From: Sphingomonadaceae bacterium
GTDB lineage: Bacteria > Pseudomonadota > Alphaproteobacteria > Sphingomonadales > Sphingomonadaceae
NCBI GenBank assembly: GCA_024236195.1
Contig: JACKKZ010000002.1
Location: 62,001-126,000 of the forward strand
Direction: 5' to 3'
DNA: 64,000 bases
Of this stretch, positions 51,288 to 59,829 are shown in pieces. The notes below the pieces were generated by a model. That model worked only from the letters and a program-made list of their open reading frames with translations. It ran no database searches and was not told where the DNA came from. Positions within the stretch are counted from its first letter, which is position 1. Every line of letters begins with the position of its first letter. Made by a program: the position numbers and the translations under genes.

Positions 51288-52314
51288 GCTCGATTTCCCT
51301 GGCAAAGGTCTGGTCCGGCCCGGTCGGCTGGGTGAATATCCGCTGCGCCACGCGCTGGCGGTGGAAGTAGGGCGTGCCCCAGCTGTTTGTCAGCGCCAGT
51401 GCCCGTTTCAGGAACAGGTGGACATCCACTTCCCAGCTATAGCCCATCGCTCCATGGACCTGGATCGAAATGCGTGCGGCATTGTCCGCCGCCTCCAGTG
51501 CTACCAGCTTGGCATGGCTCACCCGGGCGCGCGACTGCACATCGCCATGAGCCAGTTCGGCAGCGGCAGCCTGCACCACCGGACGCGCGAATTCGATCGC
51601 GACCTGTGCCGTTGCCAGGTGATGTTTGACCGCCTGATAGGTTCCGATCGGCTTGCCGAATTGCTGGCGGTCCTTGGCATAGTCGACCGCCATATCTACC
51701 GCCCGCTGCGCAAGACCGAGGCCCTGTGCGGCAGAGAACAAGGCACCGCGATCAAGCGCGAGGTCCCAATCCGCCTGCCCCAGCCGGGTGGCACTGGCCG
51801 TATCCCACGCAACCGCAAACAGGCGGCGGAACGGGTCGATACTTTCGCGCGGCGTAAGCGTGACCTGATCAGGCGCCGCAAGCCATGCTTCGCCATCGCG
51901 ATGCAGGATTATCCCGCCGGCAACATCCGCATCGGCCACCAGCGGGTTCTGCGGGTGCTGGATCGCGATGCTGACCGAAGGGTCCGCCAGCAAGGGATGC
52001 TCCGGATCAATCGCAGCCAGCAGCGGGGCTGCCACACCGGCACTTTCGACCAGCGGATCGGGCAGCGCGGCGTAACCGGCCTGTTCCGCAATCAGCGCAA
52101 AGTCCAGCTCGCCCAGCCCCATGCCGCCAGACGCTTCGGGCAGGAGCAGCAGGCCAAGCCCGTTTTCGGCAATCGCATTCCAGCGTGCTTCGATCCGCGC
52201 AGCGCCGCTTTCCATCTGCTCGAGCCACTGGTCTGGCCCGCTCATGTCGGCGAACAGCTGGCGCGCAGTTTCGGCGAACATCAGCTGCTCTTCGTTCAGG
52301 GTAAAGTCCATCAT
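51280..52314 (-). CDS. Acyl-CoA dehydrogenase, small subunit (FadE32/33-like)
   Basis: A 344-residue short acyl-CoA dehydrogenase. YAKDRQQFGKPIGTYQAVKH and QVHGAMGYSWEVDVHLFLKR are its clearest family segments. It pairs with the full-length subunit 12 bp upstream; FadE31-32-33 proteins of actinobacteria show similar pairs. It overlaps the FadA6 gene by eight bases. The likely role is dehydrogenation of a CoA thioester formed after ring cleavage. Confidence 0.86.
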   Translation of the reverse strand: MMDFTLNEEQLMFAETARQLFADMSGPDQWLEQMESGAARIEARWNAIAENGLGLLLLPEASGGMGLGELDFALIAEQAGYAALPDPLVESAGVAAPLLAAIDPEHPLLADPSVSIAIQHPQNPLVADADVAGGIILHRDGEAWLAAPDQVTLTPRESIDPFRRLFAVAWDTASATRLGQADWDLALDRGALFSAAQGLGLAQRAVDMAVDYAKDRQQFGKPIGTYQAVKHHLATAQVAIEFARPVVQAAAAELAHGDVQSRARVSHAKLVALEAADNAARISIQVHGAMGYSWEVDVHLFLKRALALTNSWGTPYFHRQRVAQRIFTQPTGPDQTFAREIEHA

Positions 52315-52325
52315 TGCCCTTCCCC

Positions 52326-53474
52326 CTACCTGCGCGGCAGGCCGAGCATACGCTCGGAAATGATGTTGCGCTGGATCTCATTCGACCCGGCATAAATCGG
52401 GCCGGAGAGCGAGAAGATGTAATCGTCGATCCAGTCATGCGCGCCCGGCTCGGTGATCAGTTCGGCTTCGGTGCCAAGGATCGCCAGCGCGGTGCGGTGC
52501 AAATGGATGTCCATTTCCGACCAGAAGATCTTGTTGGTCGATGCCTCGGGTCCGATCTTTGCCCCGCCCATCAGCATGCTTGCCGTGCGATAGATCGACA
52601 ACGCATAGGCTTCGGCATTCATGAAGGCCCGGATGACTTCGCCTTCCAGAGCCGGGTCGCAGCCATCCTTGCGTGCTTCCCACAGCTTTGCCAGTTCAGC
52701 GGCAGCAACCTGATAACGCGCCGGGCTGCGCAGCATCAATCCGCGTTCAAAGCCCGCTGTGGCCATGCAGATATGCCAGCCCTGTCCTTCATCACCCAAC
52801 CGGTTGAAGGCAGGCACGCGCACATCCTCAAGGAAGATTTCCGCAAAGCCGACATGGCCGTTGATCTTGCGGATCGGGTTGCGCGTCACGCCTGGTGCAT
52901 CAAGCGGGAAGAAGATCAGGCTCATACCCTGGTGCCGTTCGGTCCCCGGCGCGCGGAACAGGCCGAACGCCCAGTCGGCAAAGGCAGCCCGGCTGGACCA
53001 GATCTTGTGCCCGTTGAGGACATATTCGTCGCCATCAAGCACAGCGGTTGACCGCACCCCGGCAAGGTCGCTCCCCGCCATCGGTTCAGACCATGCCTGT
53101 GCCCAGATTTCCTCGCCGCTTGCCATCGGTGGCAGGAACCGGCTCTTCTGTTCATGCGTGCCGAATTCCATCAGCGTGGGGCCGAGCAGGAAGATGCCAT
53201 TCTGGTTGACACGTCCGGGCGCCTTGGCGCGGTAATATTCTTCCTCGAAGATCAGCCACTGGATCAGATCCAGCCCGCGTCCGCCATATTCCCTGGGCCA
53301 GGTGACCATGCCCCAATCGCCAGATTTGAGCGTGGTTTCCCATTCCCGGTGCGCCTCGAACCCGGCACGCGTAGCATCATAATGCTCCAGCGGCGCCTTG
53401 GGCACATGCGCTTCCAGCCATGCGCGCACTTCTGCGCGGAAGGCCTGCTGCTCTTCTGTATAGGTCAGTTCCAT
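52326..53474 (-). CDS. Acyl-CoA dehydrogenase, large subunit (FadE31-like)
   Basis: A 382-residue acyl-CoA dehydrogenase with WPREYGGRGLDLIQWLIFEE, AWSEPMAGSDLAGVRS, LNGHKIWSSRAAFADW and YAGSNEIQRNIISERMLG. It is the full-length half of the heteromer. It is joined to the EchA20 gene by a one-base overlap (stop/start TGATG). Position next to EchA20 and the small subunit fits oxidation of a ring-cleavage intermediate. Confidence 0.88.
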   Translation of the reverse strand: MELTYTEEQQAFRAEVRAWLEAHVPKAPLEHYDATRAGFEAHREWETTLKSGDWGMVTWPREYGGRGLDLIQWLIFEEEYYRAKAPGRVNQNGIFLLGPTLMEFGTHEQKSRFLPPMASGEEIWAQAWSEPMAGSDLAGVRSTAVLDGDEYVLNGHKIWSSRAAFADWAFGLFRAPGTERHQGMSLIFFPLDAPGVTRNPIRKINGHVGFAEIFLEDVRVPAFNRLGDEGQGWHICMATAGFERGLMLRSPARYQVAAAELAKLWEARKDGCDPALEGEVIRAFMNAEAYALSIYRTASMLMGGAKIGPEASTNKIFWSEMDIHLHRTALAILGTEAELITEPGAHDWIDDYIFSLSGPIYAGSNEIQRNIISERMLGLPRR

Positions 53475-54223
53475 CAGAATTTCGCCGCGCCCTTGCTATC
53501 GACAAAGGCATCGCGCGCTGTCTGGCTGTCTTCGTGCATATACATTTCGAGGGTGAAGCCCTGCTCCATGCGATAATGGTCGCTGGGGTTCCACGGTTCG
53601 ATAAGGTTCAGCGCCTGCTTGGCAATCACCAGCGCAGCGCGGCTCTTGGAAGCGATAATCTCGCAGAAGGCAAATGCCTCGTCCTTGAGCTGCTCAAGCG
53701 GAACAACCTTCTCGACCGACCCAGCGCGGTGGAGTTCCTCCACCGGAACCTTGCCGCCGGTGAAGAAATTGGCGCGCACCTTCTGGACCGGCAGCATGCG
53801 CATCATGAAGGCTGCGCCGCCCATGGCCCCGCGATCAATCTCGGACAGCGAGAGATAGGCACCTTGCGCTGCGATCACGGCGTCGCAAGCACCGGCAATG
53901 TTCACCCCGCCGCCGATCACGAAATTATGCACGGCGGCCACCACCGGCACTTCCGCTTCACGGATCGCCTTGAAGGTTTCGTAATTGCCCTTGTTGAGCG
54001 CCACGATCAATTCGGGATGCGCCTGCATCTCCTTGATATCGACCCCACCGCAAAAACCCTTGCCTTCGGCTCGGATCAGCACGCAGCGCACCTCCGGATC
54101 GCTGCTCGCTTCGCGCACCATGCCGGGCAACGAAGCCCACATCTCGGTGTTGAAGGCATTGACTGGCGGGTGTTCAAACAGAATTTCCGCGATGCGGCCA
54201 TGCTTGTTCAGGGTAATCGGCAT
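53474..54223 (-). CDS. echA20: EchA20-like crotonase (ring D hydrolase)
   Basis: A 249-residue crotonase starting MPITLNKHGRIAEILFEHPP. GKGFCGGVDIKEMQAH, HNFVIGGGVNIAGACDAV, SEIDRGAMGGAAFMMR and RMEQGFTLEMYM match EchA20 (Rv3550), which opens ring D of HIEC-CoA by hydrolysis. The start at 54223 follows GAGGCGAAG. It lies between IpdC and the FadE31-like gene, as expected for the HIP cluster. Confidence 0.87.
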   Translation of the reverse strand: MPITLNKHGRIAEILFEHPPVNAFNTEMWASLPGMVREASSDPEVRCVLIRAEGKGFCGGVDIKEMQAHPELIVALNKGNYETFKAIREAEVPVVAAVHNFVIGGGVNIAGACDAVIAAQGAYLSLSEIDRGAMGGAAFMMRMLPVQKVRANFFTGGKVPVEELHRAGSVEKVVPLEQLKDEAFAFCEIIASKSRAALVIAKQALNLIEPWNPSDHYRMEQGFTLEMYMHEDSQTARDAFVDSKGAAKF

Positions 54224-54233
54224 TTGCTTCGCC

Positions 54234-55328
54234 TCAGGCTGCGTTGTTTGTCTTGATGGGCGCACCGCCTGCAAGGGCGGCTATGCGTTGCTGCGCTTCA
54301 TCCACGATACGATTGACCAGTTCCTGGCAGGACGGGACTTCACTGATCCGCCCACCGACTACGCCGGTTGCCATCACGCCCTTTTCGATGTCGCCATCGA
54401 CCACTGCGCGCTGGATCATCATTGGCATGGTGGCCGCCATCATCGCGTCTTTCAGCGAATCATAATGCCCTTCGGCCTTCATTGCCCGCGCGCTCCGGAG
54501 CAGTTCGCCCCATGAGGCGCCAGTGCGCTGCTTCATGATCAACCCTGCTTCCAGTGCCCGCTTCCACATGGCGAGCGAACCGGATTTCTCGATCCGGTCC
54601 ATCATCGCGGTGCGCACCATGCGCTGGGGAATACCGTCAAGCTTGGTAGTGACGAGAATGTCCCCGGTACCGGCCTTGAGATAGCCATCCTTGGTCGTAT
54701 CGGGCACCGGGCTTTCGCTGGTGAGCAGGAAGCGTGTGCCCATTGCAATGCCCACCGCGCCATAGGCCAGCGCCGCCGCGAGGCCACGTCCGTCGCCAAA
54801 CCCGCCTGCTGCGATCACCGGCACATTGACGGCATCGAGCACTTGCGGCAGCAGCACGGTGGTAGGGACTGATCCGGTATGCCCGCCCCCTTCGCCGCCT
54901 TGCACGGTGACCATGTCGACACCCAGTTCGACCATTTTCACTGCATGTTTCACTGCGCCGACGGTGGGCACGCACAGGATACCGGCATCCTTGAACCGGC
55001 CGATCATCTTCGCGTTCGGTCCGCGCCCAAAGCTGACTGCGCGGACCTGGTCCTTGTTTTCAAGGATAAGCTCGACAATCTGGTCCGCCCCCGGCTGGAA
55101 GCTGTGGAAGTTGACGCCGAAAGGCCGGTCAGTGCCCTTGCGCACGGCAAGGATCTTCGCCCGCGCTTCATCCGGGGTCATCACCGCAGCACCCAGGAAA
55201 CCGAATGCACCTGCATTGCTGCTGCCGATCACCAGCGAAGGCTCCGCCACCCAGCCCATTGCGGTCTGGATGATCGGGTAGCGGCAGCCCAGCCGCTCCA
55301 CCATCACTGTGTGCAGCGGATCGCTCAT
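54234..55328 (-). CDS. ipdC: IpdC-like flavin oxidoreductase (nitronate monooxygenase family)
   Basis: A 364-residue FMN protein of the 2-nitropropane-dioxygenase/enoyl-reductase fold. CRYPIIQTAMGWVAEPSLVI, VTVQGGEGGGHTGSVPTTVL and ALAYGAVGIAMGTRFLLTSE are the FMN and phosphate contacts. In the steroid pathway IpdC acts on the double bond of HIEC-CoA to let ring D open. It overlaps the upstream crotonase gene by four bases. Family is sure; the IpdC name rests on its place between IpdAB and EchA20. Confidence 0.85.
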   Translation of the reverse strand: MSDPLHTVMVERLGCRYPIIQTAMGWVAEPSLVIGSSNAGAFGFLGAAVMTPDEARAKILAVRKGTDRPFGVNFHSFQPGADQIVELILENKDQVRAVSFGRGPNAKMIGRFKDAGILCVPTVGAVKHAVKMVELGVDMVTVQGGEGGGHTGSVPTTVLLPQVLDAVNVPVIAAGGFGDGRGLAAALAYGAVGIAMGTRFLLTSESPVPDTTKDGYLKAGTGDILVTTKLDGIPQRMVRTAMMDRIEKSGSLAMWKRALEAGLIMKQRTGASWGELLRSARAMKAEGHYDSLKDAMMAATMPMMIQRAVVDGDIEKGVMATGVVGGRISEVPSCQELVNRIVDEAQQRIAALAGGAPIKTNNAA

Positions 55329-56233
55329 GTCTTTGCCGCGTCCTTCTTGTTGGCGGCGGCCATGGCTTTGCCATCCATGCCGGCAATCGAGTTACCCATT
55401 ACGAGGTCACTCTGCGCATGGGCAAAATGGTGCATGTGATATTGCGCATCCATGGCATTGCGCTTGCCCATCAGTTCTTCGACATGGTTGACCGCCTGCT
55501 TGGTCAGCCAGTTGCCAAGGCGCGGCTGTTCGGCGAGCTTGTCAGCCCATGCAGCGACGGCGTCTCGCAATTCCTCGCGCGGGACGATCTTGTTGACCAT
55601 GCCAAACTGTTCAGCGCGCTGCGCGCTCATCCGCTCGCCCAGCAGCAGGAATTCCTTCGCCACGCGCGGCGGCAGTTCATAAGCATGAGCAAAATATTCG
55701 ACGCCGGGGATGCCCATCATGCGGTTCACCGGGTCCTGGAAGAAGGCGTCTTCCGAAGCGACGATCAGGTCACACACCCAGGCCAGCATCAGCCCGCCAG
55801 CGACACAGGCTCCCTGGACCATGGCGATGGTCGGCTTGGGGCAATCGCGCCAGCGGCGGCACATGCCGACATATTGCTCTTTTTCGCGCGTATAGAGCAA
55901 TTCGGCCGCCGGCTTGTTGGTATGGCCGGGGATCAGCTGGCGATTGTCAAAATCCTTGTGCAGGTCCCGCCCCGGCGTGCCGATATCGTGCCCGGCAGAA
56001 AAATGTTTGCCATTCCCGCCCAGCACGATGCAGCGCACATTGTCGTCATTGGTTGCCCGGACAAAAGCATCGTCAAGCGCGAAGGTCATCTGCCCGTTCT
56101 GCGAATTGTTGAAGCCGGGGCGGTTGAGCATGATCCATGCGACATTTCCGATCACTTCATAGGTGACCGGCTCGTCTGTCTCATAGGTGATGTCGACCTG
56201 TTTGGGTTCGACCAGCTTGTTGAGTTCGCTCAT
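55325..56233 (-). CDS. Crotonase-family enzyme between IpdB and IpdC
   Basis: A 302-residue crotonase, longer than EchA20. Segments are NVAWIMLNRPGFNNSQNGQM, GKHFSAGHDIGTPG, QGACVAGGLMLAWVCDLIVA and MMGIPGVEYFAHAYELPPRV. The second oxyanion-hole motif is kept. The start at 56233 lies one base after the IpdB stop. It is an additional hydratase or hydrolase compared with the mycobacterial ipdA-ipdB-ipdC order, in which no gene lies between IpdB and IpdC as I recall. Function unknown, probably ring C or D chemistry. Confidence 0.85.
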   Translation of the reverse strand: MSELNKLVEPKQVDITYETDEPVTYEVIGNVAWIMLNRPGFNNSQNGQMTFALDDAFVRATNDDNVRCIVLGGNGKHFSAGHDIGTPGRDLHKDFDNRQLIPGHTNKPAAELLYTREKEQYVGMCRRWRDCPKPTIAMVQGACVAGGLMLAWVCDLIVASEDAFFQDPVNRMMGIPGVEYFAHAYELPPRVAKEFLLLGERMSAQRAEQFGMVNKIVPREELRDAVAAWADKLAEQPRLGNWLTKQAVNHVEELMGKRNAMDAQYHMHHFAHAQSDLVMGNSIAGMDGKAMAAANKKDAAKT

Positions 56234-56234
56234 T

Positions 56235-57020
56235 TCAGCCCCTCCTTCCCGGCGGGTTATCCTTGAAGACCTTTTCGCGGACATTGTTCGGGTCGAGCTC
56301 GGCGATCAGCGCCAGCTGTTCTGCGGTCGGTGCCGGTGTTTCAGGGATATCATCGCCAATCTTCGCCAGCTCGAAGCCGGTATTGTCCTGCACTTCGTCG
56401 AAGCTGACACCTGGATGGAGCGAGATGACGCGGATCTGGTGATCCGGTCCGCCGAAATCCATCACGGCGAGGTTGGACACGATGATCCTGAGGTCCAGCC
56501 CCTTGGGCGGCTTGCCGCCAAGGTAACGCGCCGGATTGTACCCTGCCATGCAGACAAAATCGACTTCACCTTCCACAAAGGCACGCTTGTTGTGGTTGGG
56601 CATGAAGAAGCTGTTGGGGTGATAGACGGAATTGCCGGGGAAACCGCGCGCACCGAGCATCGCCACTTTGGGCTTAGCATGGTCACCGATTACCGAGATG
56701 TTGGCCTGGCCAAATCGGTCAAGCTGCACCGGACCGACCATCGAATGGCGGCGACCACCCCAGAGTGCATCGAACACACGGGCATAGTTACCGATGCCTT
56801 CTACCACGCCTGCACGGCCGCCGGGCGGCACTGGCTCTTCAGCATAGTAGACTTCGCCATCAGTCGTCTGCAACAGCGGGTTGAAGGTCTTCTTGGCCAG
56901 CGCCGTACCCAGCCGCGGCAGGGGGCCGATACCGGTAGCCATGATTTCCCCGTCATTGCGCCATGCCTCGGCACAGGCGGTGATGACGAGTTCGGCGAGC
57001 GAGAAATTACAGTCAGTCAC
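56235..57020 (-). CDS. ipdB: IpdB: ring C hydrolase (CoA-transferase-fold) beta subunit
   Basis: A 261-residue protein of the class I CoA-transferase beta fold. AELVITACAEAWRNDGEIMA, VQLDRFGQANISVIGDHAKP and GFPGNSVYHPNSFFMPNHNK are typical of IpdB/GctB-type subunits. With IpdA it hydrolyses ring C of COCHEA-CoA, giving MOODA-CoA. The GTG at 57020 is chosen because AGGAGAGG precedes it; an earlier TTG at 57035 would overlap ipdA's stop. Expected partner ipdA is directly upstream. Confidence 0.9.
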   Translation of the reverse strand: MTDCNFSLAELVITACAEAWRNDGEIMATGIGPLPRLGTALAKKTFNPLLQTTDGEVYYAEEPVPPGGRAGVVEGIGNYARVFDALWGGRRHSMVGPVQLDRFGQANISVIGDHAKPKVAMLGARGFPGNSVYHPNSFFMPNHNKRAFVEGEVDFVCMAGYNPARYLGGKPPKGLDLRIIVSNLAVMDFGGPDHQIRVISLHPGVSFDEVQDNTGFELAKIGDDIPETPAPTAEQLALIAELDPNNVREKVFKDNPPGRRG

Positions 57021-57031
57021 AACGCCTCTCC

Positions 57032-57916
57032 TCAATATGCCGGCTTCTTGAGCGCGTTGATCGCATCAGCGCCGCCAACCGCTTCGAGATAGGCCGCTTC
57101 GCCGCCGTCAATGTGGCGTGCCTTGTATTCCGCCCATGCTTCCGGCGATTCCGCGCTTCCTGCGTAGGTCTTCAGGTGACCCAGATCGAGCTGGTAGTCC
57201 GGATCGGCACTGGTCGGGTGCGCTCCGTAAGGAGCTTCAACCACGCCGGTGATGCGGGCGCGTTCGACCAGCGCAAAGCGCCCGTTCTCACGCATGTCGA
57301 GGTCTTCGGTCGAAACCAGCCGTTCAGTGCTGGCATAGACCTTGTCCGCCGCGCGGCAGAATAGCTCGTCAAAGAATGGATCAGGCGACATGGTCAGGAT
57401 GTTGCCTTTCTCGTCGCTGCGATGCGTATGAATCAGCGCAGCATCGAGGTGCAGGGCCGGGGCCGCAATCAGTTCTTCGCCGTCATCATAAGGGCTGGTA
57501 ACCGTCTTGAAGGTGATCCCCTGCTGGTTGAGCAAGTCTGTGCCGATACCAATGCGGGTCGGCAGAAACGGCAGCTGCATGGCCGCTGCACGCAGCATCC
57601 AGTGGAACATGCCTTCGTCCAGTTCCGCGACTTCGATCGTACCGGCCTGGCGGGCATTGCGGAAATGCGGCTCCAGCGGGATCTGGTCCATTGAGACGAA
57701 AGCGAAGACAAGCTTCTTCACCTTGCCCGCCGCGCACAGCAGGCCGACATCGGGGCCGCCATAGGAAACGACCGTCAAGTCCTTGAGGTCTGACCGCAGG
57801 ATTTCGCGCACCAGCGCCATCGGCTTGCGCCGTGTAGCCCAGCCGCCGATTCCCAGGGTCATTCCATCTTCGAGCTGCGCCACCGCTTCGGCCGCAGTCA
57901 TCCGTTTGTCGAGCAT
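57032..57916 (-). CDS. ipdA: IpdA: ring C hydrolase (CoA-transferase-fold) alpha subunit
   Basis: A 294-residue alpha subunit starting MLDKRMTAAEAVAQLEDGMT. GIGGWATRRKPMALVREILR and SYGGPDVGLLCAAGK lead to the conserved acidic segment VAELDEGMFHWMLRAAAMQL, where Glu101 is a likely counterpart of the catalytic glutamate of IpdA. IpdAB hydrolyses the last carbocycle of the steroid nucleus. It is the first gene of the ipd operon after a perfect 8+8 palindrome, so it is a likely regulated promoter. Confidence 0.9.
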   Translation of the reverse strand: MLDKRMTAAEAVAQLEDGMTLGIGGWATRRKPMALVREILRSDLKDLTVVSYGGPDVGLLCAAGKVKKLVFAFVSMDQIPLEPHFRNARQAGTIEVAELDEGMFHWMLRAAAMQLPFLPTRIGIGTDLLNQQGITFKTVTSPYDDGEELIAAPALHLDAALIHTHRSDEKGNILTMSPDPFFDELFCRAADKVYASTERLVSTEDLDMRENGRFALVERARITGVVEAPYGAHPTSADPDYQLDLGHLKTYAGSAESPEAWAEYKARHIDGGEAAYLEAVGGADAINALKKPAY

Positions 57917-57939
57917 CCGGAAAATCTCTCCCAGTAATT

Positions 57940-57960
57940 TACGATACCATTAGTATCGTA
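57940..57960. promoter_or_regulatory. Perfect palindrome before ipdA
   Basis: TACGATAC-N5-GTATCGTA is a perfect inverted repeat of two eight-base arms, 24 bases before ipdA's start and just after the HsaC stop (57962 on the opposite end). It has the size and symmetry of a TetR-family or similar operator. No run of T follows, so it is not a terminator. It does not match operators A-E. The regulator is unknown. Confidence 0.65.
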
Positions 57961-57961
57961 T

Positions 57962-58876
57962 TTATCCAGCTTCCGCCAGTGCTTTCTGCCAGGCCCATTC
58001 ATGGCCCCATTCGCTGGGCTGTGTATGCGCCGTGGTTTCCCAGTTCTGCCAGTCAATCACCAGCGGATCGTAACCGATTTCCATGTCGAAGCCGGTCGGC
58101 GTCTGCATGTAAAAACCAAAGGTACGATCATTCACATGGCGGCCCAGAGTTGCGCTTTCGGGAATGCCCGCCGCCTTCATCCGGTCATTGCATTTACCGA
58201 CATCAGCCATGGTTTTCATTTCGAGCATCAGATGCACACAGCCCGATGGCGGGATCGGCATTTCAGCCAGCGCGATCGAGTGATGCCGCCCATTATCCGC
58301 GTGCATGAAGGCAAAGCCCATGCCCGGATCGTTCGGATCATCGGTGAAATGGAAGCGCGGAAAATCGGTATCACCAAAGCCCACTACATCCTTGTAGAAA
58401 TCATGCGTCGCGGTGAAATTGGGCGCGCAGAAAACCGCATGACCCATGCCCATATCGCCCGTGATGAAGCCGGAGACACCGGCAGGCGAGACGAATTCAA
58501 CATCGTCGCGCGTATCGCCGTGGAAGAATTCCAGCCCGTTGCCATCAGGGTCGCTGGTGCGGAAGAAGGCTGCCACGCCGCGCTGCACGGCCTCTTCGGC
58601 AGTGCCATCCTCCACCGGGCGGCCAGCCGCCTCCACCTTGCCACGCAATGCCGCAAGCTCTTCCGCACTGCCCACTTCATATGCCGCAGCGATGAAATAG
58701 TCGCGGCTGCCTTCGCGAATCCAGAAACGGAAGGGCCGGTCGTCCACGCGGTAGAAGGCAGAGCCTGCGGGCGCATTTTCGCCGCGCATGACCCCAACCA
58801 CCTTAGTCATGAAGTCATCCCATTCAGCGGGCTTTTCGGTTTCGACAATCACATAGCCAAGCGCTTTGACACCCAT
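57962..58876 (-). CDS. hsaC: HsaC/TesB-type extradiol dioxygenase
   Basis: A 304-residue two-domain type I extradiol dioxygenase. The iron ligands His146 (GMGHAVFCAP), His215 (GCVHLMLEM) and Glu266 (GFDMEIGYD) are in place, with the catalytic His near 199 (RHHSIAL). In steroid degradation HsaC/TesB cleaves the catechol of 3,4-DHSA meta to the hydroxyls. It is 4 bp after an SDR. Length and context support HsaC; a biphenyl-type dioxygenase is the alternative, but no biphenyl genes are nearby. Confidence 0.88.
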   Translation of the reverse strand: MGVKALGYVIVETEKPAEWDDFMTKVVGVMRGENAPAGSAFYRVDDRPFRFWIREGSRDYFIAAAYEVGSAEELAALRGKVEAAGRPVEDGTAEEAVQRGVAAFFRTSDPDGNGLEFFHGDTRDDVEFVSPAGVSGFITGDMGMGHAVFCAPNFTATHDFYKDVVGFGDTDFPRFHFTDDPNDPGMGFAFMHADNGRHHSIALAEMPIPPSGCVHLMLEMKTMADVGKCNDRMKAAGIPESATLGRHVNDRTFGFYMQTPTGFDMEIGYDPLVIDWQNWETTAHTQPSEWGHEWAWQKALAEAG

Positions 58877-58880
58877 CGCT

Positions 58881-59645
58881 TCAGCTCCCTTTCACCAGAT
58901 CCAGAAAATAGGGGCGCTCACCCCCGCCATCGACATTGACCCGAGCCCCGCTGACCCAGCCAGCCCCATCCGAGCACAGCCACATCACAGCATTGGCAAT
59001 ATCCTCGCCACTCCCCATGCGCTGAAGCGGGATCGAACCGGCAACCGCAGCCTGCGCATCCGCTCCACCGTAAGTGTGCTCAGCAGTTTCGGTCGCCATA
59101 AGCCCGGCAATGATTGCATTCACGCGAATCCCGTCCGGGCCCCATTCCTGCGCCAGACTTTGCGTCAGGTTCAGCAGCCCCGCCTTGGCCGCGCCATATG
59201 CCGCCGTGCCCGGCGACGGACGAATACCGGATACGCTCGCGATATTGACGATGCTGCCACCACCTGCAAACTTCATGGCCGCATGGACCGCCTGGGAGAG
59301 ATACATCGCAGAACTCAGATTAAGCCGCAGGATCGAATCGAAGAAGCGCGGGCTCGCCGTCGCTGCCTCCGCCTGGGGTGAGCCGCCAGCATTGTTCACG
59401 AGCATGTCGATCCGACCGCCCAATTCCAGTGCATGTGCAGCCAGCGCCGCGCATTGATCGGGGTCGCGAATATCGGCTGTGAGAAAGTGCACCCCGTCCG
59501 GCAGGTCATCGGGCTGATTGCGCCCGCAGGTTACCACCAGCGCGCCCGCGTCAACGAGACGCGAAACGATTGCACGGCCCAGCCCCCGGGTTCCACCGGT
59601 GACAATCGCTGTCCGCCTTTCAAACTGTTTCGCTCCGCCTGCCAT
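58881..59645 (-). CDS. SDR-family oxidoreductase
   Basis: A 254-residue classical SDR. GGTRGLGRAI, NNAGGSPQAEAA, active Ser in NIASVSGIRP and the YGAAKAGLLNL pair are present; ending GARVNVDGGGERPYF. It probably oxidises a steroid or acyl hydroxyl group with NAD. It is the first gene of the minus-strand operon, reading away from hsaA across about 185 bp. Its ring A substrate cannot be told. Confidence 0.87.
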   Translation of the reverse strand: MAGGAKQFERRTAIVTGGTRGLGRAIVSRLVDAGALVVTCGRNQPDDLPDGVHFLTADIRDPDQCAALAAHALELGGRIDMLVNNAGGSPQAEAATASPRFFDSILRLNLSSAMYLSQAVHAAMKFAGGGSIVNIASVSGIRPSPGTAAYGAAKAGLLNLTQSLAQEWGPDGIRVNAIIAGLMATETAEHTYGGADAQAAVAGSIPLQRMGSGEDIANAVMWLCSDGAGWVSGARVNVDGGGERPYFLDLVKGS

Positions 59646-59722
59646 CCCGGCCAGCCACTCCCTGCCATACGATCTTTGGTTTCAGCCCTTCCAAAGGGCC
59701 TGCACTCTTCACTATCGCAAGT

Positions 59723-59748
59723 CAAATCGCTTTTCAATTGACGATTTG
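59723..59748. promoter_or_regulatory. Inverted repeat in the hsaA/SDR divergent promoter
   Basis: CAAATCG-N12-CGATTTG lies in the 185-bp gap between the minus-strand SDR and hsaA, with TCAATTGA inside. It could bind one regulator that controls both divergent operons. It differs from the ipdA palindrome and from TetR sites A-E. Confidence 0.45.
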
Positions 59749-59829
59749 CGTATTCCATGGCACAAATTTCTACGAATGAAGGGGTTCAACGCCAAGTTGG
59801 CCCGAATCGTCAGGAAGAGGCAGCTTGAA

